Notes under the pieces: model-generated
Database searches by the model: none
Told to the model about the DNA's origin: nothing
Seen by the model: only the letters and a program-made list of their open reading frames with translations
NCBI GenBank assembly: GCA_031282325.1
Contig: JAITDY010000010.1
Coordinates: 1 to 6,006, forward strand
Length of the DNA stretch: 6,006 nt
From: Lactobacillaceae bacterium
Lineage (GTDB): Bacteria > Bacillota > Bacilli > Lactobacillales > Lactobacillaceae
Reading direction: 5' to 3'
Translations under genes and position numbers: made by a program
Part shown: positions 1 through 6,006 of the stretch, piece after piece
Position numbering within the stretch: the stretch's first letter is position 1
How the letters are laid out: each line of letters begins with the position of its first letter

Positions 1-1454
1 CCGGAACCTACTTAGCCTTATTTTGGACTCGATATGCTGGTCTAGATATTTCACAAGTTCAAAATATTCAAGGAGTAACACTTATCTTAAGTGCTGTAAC
101 AGCTATTATTATTGGTGGACTATCAGATAATTTCTTTAAATTTAAATTGGGACAGCGCTTTGGCCGTCGCCGATTCTTCCTTTTGTTTGGGGCTCCGGTT
201 TTATTGTTAACAACGGCAATGTGGATTCCTAATTTATCTTATTGGTGGTATTTTGCCATTTTCTTCCTTTGGACAATGTTGAATCAAATTATCATGATTC
301 CATATTCAACAATTCCTTCTGAAATGACAACCAATTTTAATGGACGGACGATACTATCTAGTACCCGTATGTTTATTTCAGGATTATCAGGAACTATAAT
401 TCCGATTGTTGGGGCTGCCTTATTAAAAACAATGGGCGATAAGGGCGCTACTTATCAAACAATTGGAACATTATTTATTGTTTTGTTTTCTATTGCCTTA
501 GTAATTTCATATAAAACAACTTGGAACGGTAAAATCGCTGAAGCTGATTTATTAGAATTAGAAGAAGCAAAAAAGAATAAACAAAAGTTTAGTCTTACAC
601 GTTGGTTCAAAGAAATTGGTTCAGTTATCTGGGGATACTTAACAACCCTTAGAATACGTGCTTTTCAACGTCATATGGCAATTTATTTATTAGGCGTTAC
701 GATGATGGACATTTTTGGCGCTGTCTTTGTTTTCTATGTAATTTATGTATTGGGAAAAGATGCGGCTTTTGCTTCTGCAATGCTAGCCTTAGGAATTATT
801 TGGAATCCCACCGCACCATTGACAGCTTGGATGTTTGCTAAATTAGGTGTTAATAAAATGTATAGTTTTGCATTTGCAGGGATGATTACTTTATTGCTAG
901 GATTTTACTGGTTATCAACCCAAGTTGCTACGATGTCGAGTGGACTATTTACGACATGGGCATTAGTAATTGGTACCATATGGTTATTCTTTAAAAGTTT
1001 CGCTTATTCTTTGCCTTGGAATGTCTTTCCTTTCGTACCTGATGTGGATGAAATAGTTACTCGTCATCGTCGCGAAGGTGCTTTTTCAGCAATGGTACTA
1101 TTCCTGCGTCGTGTTACTCAAGGATTTTCGGCAATTATTGTTGGTATGTATTTGAAGCATGTTGGTTTTGATGCCACACTTAAAACGCAATCTGCAGCGG
1201 CTCATCAAGGATTGATTAATGTTCTCGTTTGGTGGGTAATTGCTGGATTAGTAGTTGCTTGGATTATTTCATTAGGCTTTAGATTAAATTCTCATACACA
1301 TGCAGTTTTGTTAAACGAAATGGAAAGATTGCGCGAAGGTGGATCTAAAGCAGAAGTAACTCCTGAAGCTAAAAAAGTGGTTGAAGATTTAACTGGTGTT
1401 AAATATGAAAAAGTGTGGCCAGATTTGCCAGAGGTAGATGCGATAAAAGGTTAA
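1..1454 (+). CDS. GPH-family sugar:cation symporter (5' end cut by window)
   Basis: The reading frame (first full codon at nt 3) is open through the left edge and ends at TAA 1452-1454, giving 483 visible residues. GPH (glycoside-pentoside-hexuronide) symporters usually have about 450-510, so only the N-terminal few dozen are missing. The TTG at 147 is internal, not a start. Visible: a partial first membrane segment, then about eleven further hydrophobic segments; the GLSDN...GQRFGRRR cytoplasmic motif after segment 2; the family motif PYSTIPSE near visible residue 100, followed by the conserved arginine region; and a charged, lysine-rich central loop. The hydrophilic C-terminal tail of about 50 residues contains a LTGVKYEKVW element common in Lactobacillales GPH proteins. 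There is no IIA-type regulatory domain as in LacS. Inferred role: proton- or sodium-coupled import of a glycoside or short oligosaccharide across the cytoplasmic membrane. The substrate cannot be read from the sequence; the downstream esterase hints at an acetylated sugar. A terminator follows 45 nt after the stop. Confidence 0.92.
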   Translation, partial: GTYLALFWTRYAGLDISQVQNIQGVTLILSAVTAIIIGGLSDNFFKFKLGQRFGRRRFFLLFGAPVLLLTTAMWIPNLSYWWYFAIFFLWTMLNQIIMIPYSTIPSEMTTNFNGRTILSSTRMFISGLSGTIIPIVGAALLKTMGDKGATYQTIGTLFIVLFSIALVISYKTTWNGKIAEADLLELEEAKKNKQKFSLTRWFKEIGSVIWGYLTTLRIRAFQRHMAIYLLGVTMMDIFGAVFVFYVIYVLGKDAAFASAMLALGIIWNPTAPLTAWMFAKLGVNKMYSFAFAGMITLLLGFYWLSTQVATMSSGLFTTWALVIGTIWLFFKSFAYSLPWNVFPFVPDVDEIVTRHRREGAFSAMVLFLRRVTQGFSAIIVGMYLKHVGFDATLKTQSAAAHQGLINVLVWWVIAGLVVAWIISLGFRLNSHTHAVLLNEMERLREGGSKAEVTPEAKKVVEDLTGVKYEKVWPDLPEVDAIKG

Positions 1455-1498
1455 TTTTTCAAAAATAAACATTGGAATAATCTCCACGGATATTAATG

Positions 1499-1533
1499 AG
1501 TCACATTCTTTGGGGATGTGACTTTTATTTTAG
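1499..1533 (+). terminator. Rho-independent terminator after the symporter gene
   Basis: Perfect 8-bp arms AGTCACAT (1499-1506) and ATGTGACT (1516-1523) can extend inward by T-G and C-G pairs. A T-rich tail (TTTTATTTTA) follows. It lies 45 nt after the symporter stop and before the esterase start, so it should end or attenuate the symporter transcript. Confidence 0.85.
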
Positions 1534-1544
1534 ATAGATATAAG
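1517..1544 (+). promoter_or_regulatory. Possible weak promoter for the esterase gene
   Basis: TATAAG (1539-1544) resembles a -10 box, with TGTGAC (1517-1522) 16 bp upstream as a poor -35 that overlaps the terminator's right arm. If used, transcription would begin around 1551, leaving a very short leader before the ATG at 1568. The alternative is expression by read-through of the terminator. No convincing catabolite-responsive element is visible between the two genes. Confidence 0.3.
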
Positions 1545-1555
1545 TAATTTTGATA

Positions 1556-1563
1556 AGAGAGGG
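1556..1563 (+). promoter_or_regulatory. Ribosome binding site that decides the esterase start
   Basis: AGAGAGGG ends 4 nt before ATG 1568. A TTG at 1550 in the same frame would extend the protein by six residues, but it lies upstream of this site and has no purine-rich motif of its own. The ATG is therefore preferred. Confidence 0.75.
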
Positions 1564-1567
1564 AAAA

Positions 1568-3427
1568 ATGAACGAATTAAAAATATCACCATTATTTGGC
1601 GATGGAGCAATTTTACAGAGAAATAAAAAAATTAAAATATGGGGTAATGGCGTTGCTGGTGCTAAACTTGCAGTGACTTTGTCGTCTAGCGATGAAAATA
1701 CAGAAACACGAGAAATAACAGTAGGAGATAATGGAAATTGGTTGGCCGAATTTACACCTCGAAAGGCAGATGTATCAGCAACATTAAAAATTTCTAATGA
1801 AAAAGAAGAAATTAACGTTAAAGATATATTATTTGGGGATGTTTGGCTATTGGGCGGACAATCAAATATGCAATTATGGATGAGACGAGTAGCTACTCGA
1901 TACCCAGAGGAAATAAAAAATGCTAATTCTCCAGAAATTAGATCCTTAACCGTACCTCAGGTTTACAATTTCAAAGGACCCCAAGAAAATATTGACGATG
2001 CTAATTGGGAATATGCTGTGCCTGAAGAGATCGGCAATTTTTCTGCAATTGGATATTTTTTTGCTAAGGAATTGCATGCAGAAATAGGTGTTCCAATTGG
2101 ATTAATTGCCACTGCAATTGGTGGAACTCCAATTGAGGCATGGATGAGTCAAAACGATTTAGCCAATTTAGGAATTATATCTGATGAATTTAGTCAATTA
2201 CAAAATGATGACTATATTGAAAATATTTTAAATTATGAAAGCAAACGAGATAACGAATACGACGTCCAGATGAATGAAAATGATCTGGGATTTTCTAATC
2301 ATTATGAAAACATTGATGTCGATGATTCTAATTGGGATGAAATTTCCTTAACCGAACAATGGCCCAGTAATTTACAAGAATCTGGGGTTGTCTGGTTAAG
2401 AAAACAAATAATTATTCCAGAACAATTTATTGGACAAAAAGCCCAGTTACGTTTGGGAACGATTACTGATGCCGATGAAGTTTATTTAGACGGCGTAAAG
2501 ATTGGTGAAACTACCTATATGTATCCGCCTAGAGAATACGATATTGATGAATTAAAAGCTGAAATGCTATTGGCAATTAGAGTCCGTGTTTTCTTTGGGC
2601 ATGGTGGATTTACGATTGGCAAAAAACATTATATTTTTACCGAATTAGGTAATATCGATTTAGACGAAATGGGTAATTGGAAAATTATTAAAACGACTTC
2701 AGCACCAATTAGAAAAGAACAAACATTTTTCCAATACAAACAAACCGGACTTTATAATGGAATGATTGCTCCATTAAAGGATTTGTCGATTACTGGTTTT
2801 GTTTTTTATCAAGGTGAAAGCGATACCAACGTTCCGGAAAATTATGGATTGAAATTTCAAAAAATGATTCAAACTTGGCGTAAACAATTCAATCAGGGAG
2901 ATTTACCTTTTATTTATGTACAATTAGCTAATTTAGATTTAGAGCCAGAGCATGGATGGCCACGTTTACGTGAAGAACAAAGACAGGCATTAGCGTTAGA
3001 GAATACTGGAATGGTTACCACAATTGATGTTGGTGAATTTAATGATCTACATCCCACTAACAAAAAAGATGTTGGGATTCGAGCTTCTAAATTGACACTT
3101 AAATTAGCGTATAAAAAAGACATTATCGCCAGTGGGCCAACGCCGATTAAGGCGGTTGCTAAAGAAAATAAAATTATTGTTAGTTTTTTGAATGCGAAAG
3201 GTCTAAATGGGCAAAATATTCAAATGACATTATTGACTGAAAATAATCAATTTATTTTGGAAGGCAAAATAGCGGATAGAACTGTTGAATTAAATTTCCC
3301 AATTGGGCTAGAAGTTAAGCGCGGATGGAGACTTAGATATGCATGGGGGAATAGCCCGATTGCTAGTCTGTATAATATTGAAAAATTACCGGCGACACCT
3401 TTTGAAATTTTAGTATCAGTTGCTTAG
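1568..3427 (+). CDS. Sialate O-acetylesterase-family SGNH carbohydrate esterase
   Basis: A 619-residue protein with no signal peptide or membrane segment, so probably cytoplasmic. Residues 1-85 form a beta-rich N-terminal region. The esterase core follows, with the block I motif GGQSNM (Ser99 as likely nucleophile), the block III-like motif YQGESD (residues 414-419), and the C-terminal DLHP motif with Asp493 and His495, the expected rest of the catalytic triad. Between roughly residues 240 and 375 the core is interrupted by a beta-sandwich-like insert (SGVVWLRKQIIIPEQ and what follows) resembling the glycoside hydrolase family 2 sugar-binding fold, common in bacterial members. The family removes O-acetyl groups from sugars. 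Automatic naming favours sialic acid, but no sialic acid catabolism genes are in view, and an acetylated plant glycan or other acetyl-sugar is equally possible. It follows a sugar symporter on the same strand, so it may process the imported substrate, although a terminator separates them. It is convergent with the next gene, 41 nt away. Confidence 0.88.
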   Translation: MNELKISPLFGDGAILQRNKKIKIWGNGVAGAKLAVTLSSSDENTETREITVGDNGNWLAEFTPRKADVSATLKISNEKEEINVKDILFGDVWLLGGQSNMQLWMRRVATRYPEEIKNANSPEIRSLTVPQVYNFKGPQENIDDANWEYAVPEEIGNFSAIGYFFAKELHAEIGVPIGLIATAIGGTPIEAWMSQNDLANLGIISDEFSQLQNDDYIENILNYESKRDNEYDVQMNENDLGFSNHYENIDVDDSNWDEISLTEQWPSNLQESGVVWLRKQIIIPEQFIGQKAQLRLGTITDADEVYLDGVKIGETTYMYPPREYDIDELKAEMLLAIRVRVFFGHGGFTIGKKHYIFTELGNIDLDEMGNWKIIKTTSAPIRKEQTFFQYKQTGLYNGMIAPLKDLSITGFVFYQGESDTNVPENYGLKFQKMIQTWRKQFNQGDLPFIYVQLANLDLEPEHGWPRLREEQRQALALENTGMVTTIDVGEFNDLHPTNKKDVGIRASKLTLKLAYKKDIIASGPTPIKAVAKENKIIVSFLNAKGLNGQNIQMTLLTENNQFILEGKIADRTVELNFPIGLEVKRGWRLRYAWGNSPIASLYNIEKLPATPFEILVSVA

Positions 3428-3468
3428 TTTTGTTTTAGGTTGAAAATAATTATCAAATCCAAAAGCAG

Positions 3469-4077
3469 TTAAACAACCAACGAAATTTTAAAAACAAATT
3501 TATCTTCATCCATATTAATTTCTTTGGCTTGAAAACGCATACCCTGAATTGTCGGTAATTTACTCATATCAATAAAAATTTCCTTTTTATTTGGCACGAT
3601 TGTCACGTATTTTGGCGCCTTATAACTCGAACGAATAAATTTCATAACAGTTTTGATTGGTAGTGGTAAGTTACCAATTGCTAGGGACTTTGCTTTTAAA
3701 ATAATATTGCCGTTTGTGGTCAGTTCAGGATCTAAAGCCATACCAAAATTGAATTTTTGGCCCAAAAACTTAGCACTTCCGTACATCATGATTTGTTTGT
3801 CTACTTTAAATGTATAACCGCCATTATCTGTTTCATTTAAATAATGTGCCGTTAAAGCATTGATCTGTTTTTTATTCATAGAAACATCAAAAGTGGTATC
3901 TGATTTTGTTATTTTGGATGCGCTGTCGGTTAATTTCACGGGACGGCTAGCTTCGTAAAACGACACGGAAGCAGTTGTAATGAGTCCAATTAAAAGGGCC
4001 CAAAAAAGCCAAAACCAAATTGATTTTTTTCGTATCTTAATACTAGTTGTTTTATTTTTCAGTGTTTCATTAACCAT
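3469..4077 (-). CDS. ypmS: YpmS-like DUF2140 membrane-anchored protein
   Basis: A 202-residue protein with a basic N-terminus (KIRKKS), one transmembrane segment at about residues 20-40, and an extracytoplasmic domain of about 160 residues. Size, topology and order after a GDSL hydrolase match the YpmS/DUF2140 family of Firmicutes, whose biochemical role is not established. The phrases MNKKQINAL, FLGQKFNFGMALDPEL and LPLPIKTVMKFI fit the family pattern of a lipid- or wall-facing beta-rich domain. The ATG at 4077 lies inside the end of the upstream hydrolase gene (19-nt overlap) and is preceded by AAGGA (complement of 4087-4091) at a good distance, so the two are probably translated from one mRNA. 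No convincing terminator is visible in the 41 nt between its stop and the convergent esterase. The symbol rests on family resemblance and gene order. Confidence 0.82.
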   Translation of the reverse strand: MVNETLKNKTTSIKIRKKSIWFWLFWALLIGLITTASVSFYEASRPVKLTDSASKITKSDTTFDVSMNKKQINALTAHYLNETDNGGYTFKVDKQIMMYGSAKFLGQKFNFGMALDPELTTNGNIILKAKSLAIGNLPLPIKTVMKFIRSSYKAPKYVTIVPNKKEIFIDMSKLPTIQGMRFQAKEINMDEDKFVFKISLVV

Positions 4078-4973
4078 TGTTTTTGTTCCTTTTTCATTTC
4101 TTTAAAAAGTTGAGATGTCATATATTGGTAGCCCTTGTTATTGGGGTGATAATTATCTTCGTTTGAAATCCAATTGTTATCAATGCTACTTTTACCGGTT
4201 AAAACACCCGTCATCTCTTTTGTGGCATCTTTAGCGTTGCTAGTGTTAGCTGAGGATTCTACTTGCTTAATTAATTGAGAACGTTGAGACGATGTTTTGA
4301 ATTGACCATAAGTTAAGTCAAAGGAACTAACGTAATGTACCTTCTTATCTTTTTTGGAAAACAATGCATTAATAGCATTAAAACCCTTAACGTCATTATT
4401 AAAGTCTTCGCGATTCGGAAAATGAACATACAAGGGATTATAATTTCCAAAAATAAAAATTGGTGCTTGGCTATTGGATTTACGCACAGATCGTAATAAT
4501 TTCGATAATTTTTCTTGGTAATTAGCTTGTCCTTTTAAAACGGCTTTAGTTAGTGTTTGTGGATTTTTACTTGTTATGTTTTGAAGTAATAGCTGTTGTA
4601 AGTCATTACCTCCAACAGTCATCACAATCACATTAGCTTTTTTAAGTGCTTTTTGAAATTCCGGCTGGGTGTTTAAACGGTTTTGGATTTGGTCAGAACG
4701 ATCGCCAGCCTTGCCAAAGTTTTCCATAGTGACAGAAATACCATAGGAACTACGTATTTTTTGAGCAATGCGGCCAGAATATCCTTGCAATTGTTGTGTA
4801 TCGCCAACACCTTCGGTTAAAGAATCTCCCAAGGCTACCAAATTAATATGAGATACTTTTTTGATTTCTTGCTTTTGGGCGTTTAACGTTTGACTTTGCC
4901 AAAATTTAATTCCAAAAAAGGCACTAGTACCAGCGATAATGATTAAAATTAAACTGATTAGTGCCTTTCTCAT
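4059..4973 (-). CDS. ypmR: YpmR-like SGNH/GDSL lipase-acylhydrolase, membrane-anchored
   Basis: A 304-residue protein. Residues 4-24 form an N-terminal membrane segment after a short basic start (MRK). No lipobox cysteine is present, so it is an uncleaved anchor or signal peptide with the catalytic domain outside. SGNH blocks in order: GDSLTEG with nucleophile Ser51; the NFGKAGDRS segment with oxyanion Gly87 or Gly90; GGND with Asn123; and DNYHPN with Asp273 and His276. All four hallmark residues are intact, so it should be an active ester hydrolase, though its natural substrate is unknown. Length and downstream partner match the B. subtilis ypmR-ypmS arrangement. The start is ATG 4973, with AGGAGA (complement of 4981-4986) 7 nt upstream. 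It is the first gene of the two-gene minus-strand operon, and a tetranucleotide repeat array lies about 140 nt upstream. Confidence 0.87.
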   Translation of the reverse strand: MRKALISLILIIIAGTSAFFGIKFWQSQTLNAQKQEIKKVSHINLVALGDSLTEGVGDTQQLQGYSGRIAQKIRSSYGISVTMENFGKAGDRSDQIQNRLNTQPEFQKALKKANVIVMTVGGNDLQQLLLQNITSKNPQTLTKAVLKGQANYQEKLSKLLRSVRKSNSQAPIFIFGNYNPLYVHFPNREDFNNDVKGFNAINALFSKKDKKVHYVSSFDLTYGQFKTSSQRSQLIKQVESSANTSNAKDATKEMTGVLTGKSSIDNNWISNEDNYHPNNKGYQYMTSQLFKEMKKEQKQWLMKH

Positions 4974-4980
4974 GAATAAT

Positions 4981-5010
4981 TCTCCTGCAACTTTACTGGT
5001 AATTATTATA
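4981..5010 (-). promoter_or_regulatory. Promoter -10 box and RBS of the ypmR-ypmS operon
   Basis: Read on the minus strand, TATAAT (complement of 5005-5010) is a consensus -10 element. The 5' leader would be about 25 nt and contains the AGGAGA ribosome binding site (complement of 4981-4986). The -35 region is AT-rich with no good TTGACA match, so strength may depend on the AT-rich upstream DNA or an activator. Confidence 0.55.
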
Positions 5011-5108
5011 AACTAATTTTTTGATAGTTTATTTTTGTACAGATTGCTTTTCTTCTGATTCAACGAGAATTTTTATATAATTAAACATAAGTTTTAAAAG
5101 GAAAATAT

Positions 5109-5194
<86 letters not shown>

Positions 5195-5407
5195 GAATTC
5201 TCATTACTCTTGACCAATTTTAACCAAAACTGAAGTTTACGTATTCATAAATTTTAGATAAATTCCCCAACGTCGGGTCTAATTAATAAAATCCATTCAG
5301 CGGTTCATGAGTTTCTATATGCGTACAAAGAAACATACGTACATGGCGAAGTTAACAGGCGCAATTTTTTAAAGAACTTTCAATTGCAAAAGCGAGATAA
5401 TATTAAT
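5195..5407. other. AT-rich stretch with no recognisable gene
   Basis: GC is about 33%, like the intergenic DNA to its left. I see no ORF with a ribosome binding site. Two near-identical 9-mers, ATGCGTACA (5319-5327) and ATACGTACA (5335-5343), start 16 nt apart. A weak CCC/GGG hairpin lies at 5266-5277. No promoter with both elements is convincing. Confidence 0.5.
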
Positions 5408-5644
5408 TTAATTTTCATACATAGGCATTACACTCCATCCGCTCGTAATCTCGGTACGATAAGAAACCGTGTTACCTTCACGCTCCGCCAGGTATAAACC
5501 TACCCACACAGAAAGAGAACTCTGGTACCTTTGGGACACATGGCCGAGCAGAATCGAGTGGGTTGTCTGAACATTGTCATGAACAGGGAAATCAATGAAT
5601 ACGCTTGAAATACAACCGTGTTTGTTCAGTCCACAGAAAACCAC
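5408..5644 (-). CDS. Uncertain small ORF, 78 residues, possibly a gene fragment
   Basis: The frame runs from GTG 5644 to TAA 5408, and is open further upstream to a TAG at 5690-5692. The product alternates hydrophobic and polar residues in a beta-like way (for example SSVFIDFPVHDN and LSVWVGLYLAERE), and its codons look coherent. However, there is no Shine-Dalgarno sequence before the GTG, and I recognise no family. An open frame of this size is not surprising by chance at about 46% GC. It could be the 3' remnant of a larger foreign gene, since no longer frame continues upstream, or it may be non-coding. Confidence 0.2.
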   Translation of the reverse strand: MVFCGLNKHGCISSVFIDFPVHDNVQTTHSILLGHVSQRYQSSLSVWVGLYLAEREGNTVSYRTEITSGWSVMPMYEN

Positions 5645-5655
5645 TTCACTGATAT

Positions 5656-5665
5656 GAGATATCTC
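5656..5665. repeat. Perfect 10-bp palindrome GAGATATCTC
   Basis: The palindrome sits between GATAT (5651-5655) and GATATC (5668-5673), giving a near-symmetric block of about 23 bp. It could be a protein-binding site, but no bound gene can be named. Confidence 0.4.
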
Positions 5666-5705
5666 GTGATATCGTCCGACATAGTGCCGCTACATCCTAG
5701 CCTTT

Positions 5706-5751
5706 CAAACATATGAACATACAGTATGTTATTACTATCATGATATGTTTG
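5706..5751. repeat. Nested inverted repeats
   Basis: Perfect 9-bp outer arms CAAACATAT (5706-5714) and ATATGTTTG (5743-5751) enclose an inner perfect repeat, AACATAC (5716-5722) and GTATGTT (5724-5730), with a 1-nt centre. A 10-bp palindrome, TATCATGATA (5736-5745), overlaps the right outer arm. There is no T-tract, so it is not a standard terminator. The inner repeat resembles a dimeric-repressor operator. Confidence 0.6.
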
Positions 5752-5871
5752 CGATGCATTCTCGTGGAAAGTAAAGCGCAAATTCATATGCTGACGTGGC
5801 ATCTCAGACATCTGGCATAAGCAGCGATGGATTGCGGAGGAGATGTGGCATAGGACTACATTACAGACGGG

Positions 5872-5877
5872 TATAAT
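5872..5877 (+). promoter_or_regulatory. TATAAT box upstream of the hairpin cluster
   Basis: A consensus -10 hexamer with no acceptable -35 at 16-18 bp and no TG extension. If used, transcription would start near 5884, just before the first hairpin at 5893. Weak on its own. Confidence 0.25.
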
Positions 5878-5892
5878 GCTTCGGTTTATAAA

Positions 5893-5981
5893 GGCTGTTC
5901 AGCCACGGAGAAAACGGGACTTTCACCGTAGATCGGGTGGAACGTTTCTCCGCGACTACCCTGCCCTTCCCCGCCAGCGGG
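5893..5981 (+). ncRNA. Candidate structured RNA or leader (three consecutive hairpins)
   Basis: Hairpin 1 is GGCT/AGCC (5893-5904). Hairpin 2 (5906-5952) has a perfect 8-bp base CGGAGAAA/TTTCTCCG, a bulged A5914, a CG/CG step, then TTTCACC (5921-5927) pairing with GGTGGAA (5936-5942) around an 8-nt loop. One of its pairs is T-G, which would be a mismatch on the other strand, so plus-strand RNA is favoured. Hairpin 3 is CCCG/CGGG (5970-5981). Alternative pairings exist: GGGTGG (5935-5940) with CTACCC (5956-5961), and TCACCG (5923-5928) with CGGTGA (5994-5999). I do not recognise a known RNA family. It may continue past the right edge. Confidence 0.35.
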
Positions 5982-6006
5982 AGTGCTGTCGTTCGGTGAT
6001 TCCCTC

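Larger units (their letters stand above)
5408..6006. other. Compositionally distinct region of unknown function
   Basis: GC in 5401-6000 is about 46%, rising to 63% in the last 60 nt, against roughly 33-38% in the genes to the left. No protein family, tRNA, rRNA or transposase motif is recognisable. Instead the region holds several palindromes (5656-5665, 5716-5730, 5736-5745), a long inverted repeat (5706-5751), three TGGCAT copies (5797, 5813, 5846) and a cluster of hairpins (5893-5981). It may be acquired DNA, a structured RNA locus, or sequence joined in error. Confidence 0.5.

Noticed and set aside
2914..3123. Minus-strand ORF of 69 codons
   Set aside because: It lies wholly inside the esterase gene, antisense to its conserved C-terminal part, with no ribosome binding site. 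It is a shadow frame.
3437..3479. GGTTG/CAACC inverted repeat as a shared terminator for the convergent genes
   Set aside because: Only 5 bp with a loop of over 30 nt and no T-tract in either direction.
5626..5811. Minus-strand ORF of 61 codons
   Set aside because: No ribosome binding site and an unusual residue mix. It spans the nested inverted repeats and overlaps another uncertain frame.
5914..5933. Group II intron domain V, because the minus strand contains GGTGAAAGTC
   Set aside because: The flanking complementary arms of domain V are absent and there is no reverse transcriptase frame.
5934..5961. T-box antiterminator, because of GGGTGGAAC followed by a complementary ACCC
   Set aside because: The bulge departs from the T-box consensus, and no stem I or specifier loop is recognisable in the 150 nt upstream.
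5795..6006. Plus-strand frame open to the right edge, with ATGs at 5843 and 5876
   Set aside because: The product is very arginine-rich, as expected of a shadow or GC-rich non-coding sequence. The GGAGG before 5843 is too close to the ATG, and no family is recognisable. Two frames on the minus strand are also open here for about 40-50 codons.

Overview
The first 5.2 kb look like a chromosomal piece of a low-GC Gram-positive bacterium, most likely a lactic acid bacterium (Lactobacillaceae). The reasons are AT-rich coding sequence, purine-rich ribosome binding sites close to ATG starts, a GPH-type sugar symporter with a Lactobacillales-style C-terminal tail, and an adjacent gene pair of the ypmR-ypmS type. 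I cannot fix the genus from sequence alone.

Layout. (1) 1-1454, plus strand: a GPH-family sugar:cation symporter, cut by the left edge and missing only its first few dozen residues. (2) 1499-1533: a clear intrinsic terminator. (3) 1568-3427, plus strand: a cytoplasmic SGNH esterase of the sialate O-acetylesterase family with an inserted beta-rich domain. (4) 3469-4973, minus strand, convergent with the esterase: a two-gene operon, membrane-anchored SGNH/GDSL hydrolase (ypmR-like) then membrane-anchored DUF2140 protein (ypmS-like), overlapping by 19 nt. A TATAAT box and an AGGAGA ribosome binding site precede ypmR. (5) 5109-5194, upstream of that operon: a 17-unit tetranucleotide array (ACAG, 10 perfect copies then 7 variant units) bracketed by an 8-bp inverted repeat. 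(6) 5195-6006: about 0.8 kb with no gene I recognise. Its first part is AT-rich like the rest. From about 5410 GC rises to roughly 46% (63% in 5941-6000), and the stretch is rich in inverted repeats and possible RNA hairpins.

How the genes fit together. The symporter and esterase suggest uptake and cytoplasmic deacetylation of an acetylated glycoside or oligosaccharide, although the terminator between them argues for separate transcripts. The ypmR-ypmS pair is a conserved Firmicutes cell-surface pair, probably acting at the membrane or wall. The tetranucleotide array and the structured, compositionally different right end are the parts that ordinary annotation leaves unexplained. The right end could be acquired DNA, a non-coding RNA or leader region, or an assembly junction, and the sequence alone does not decide between these.
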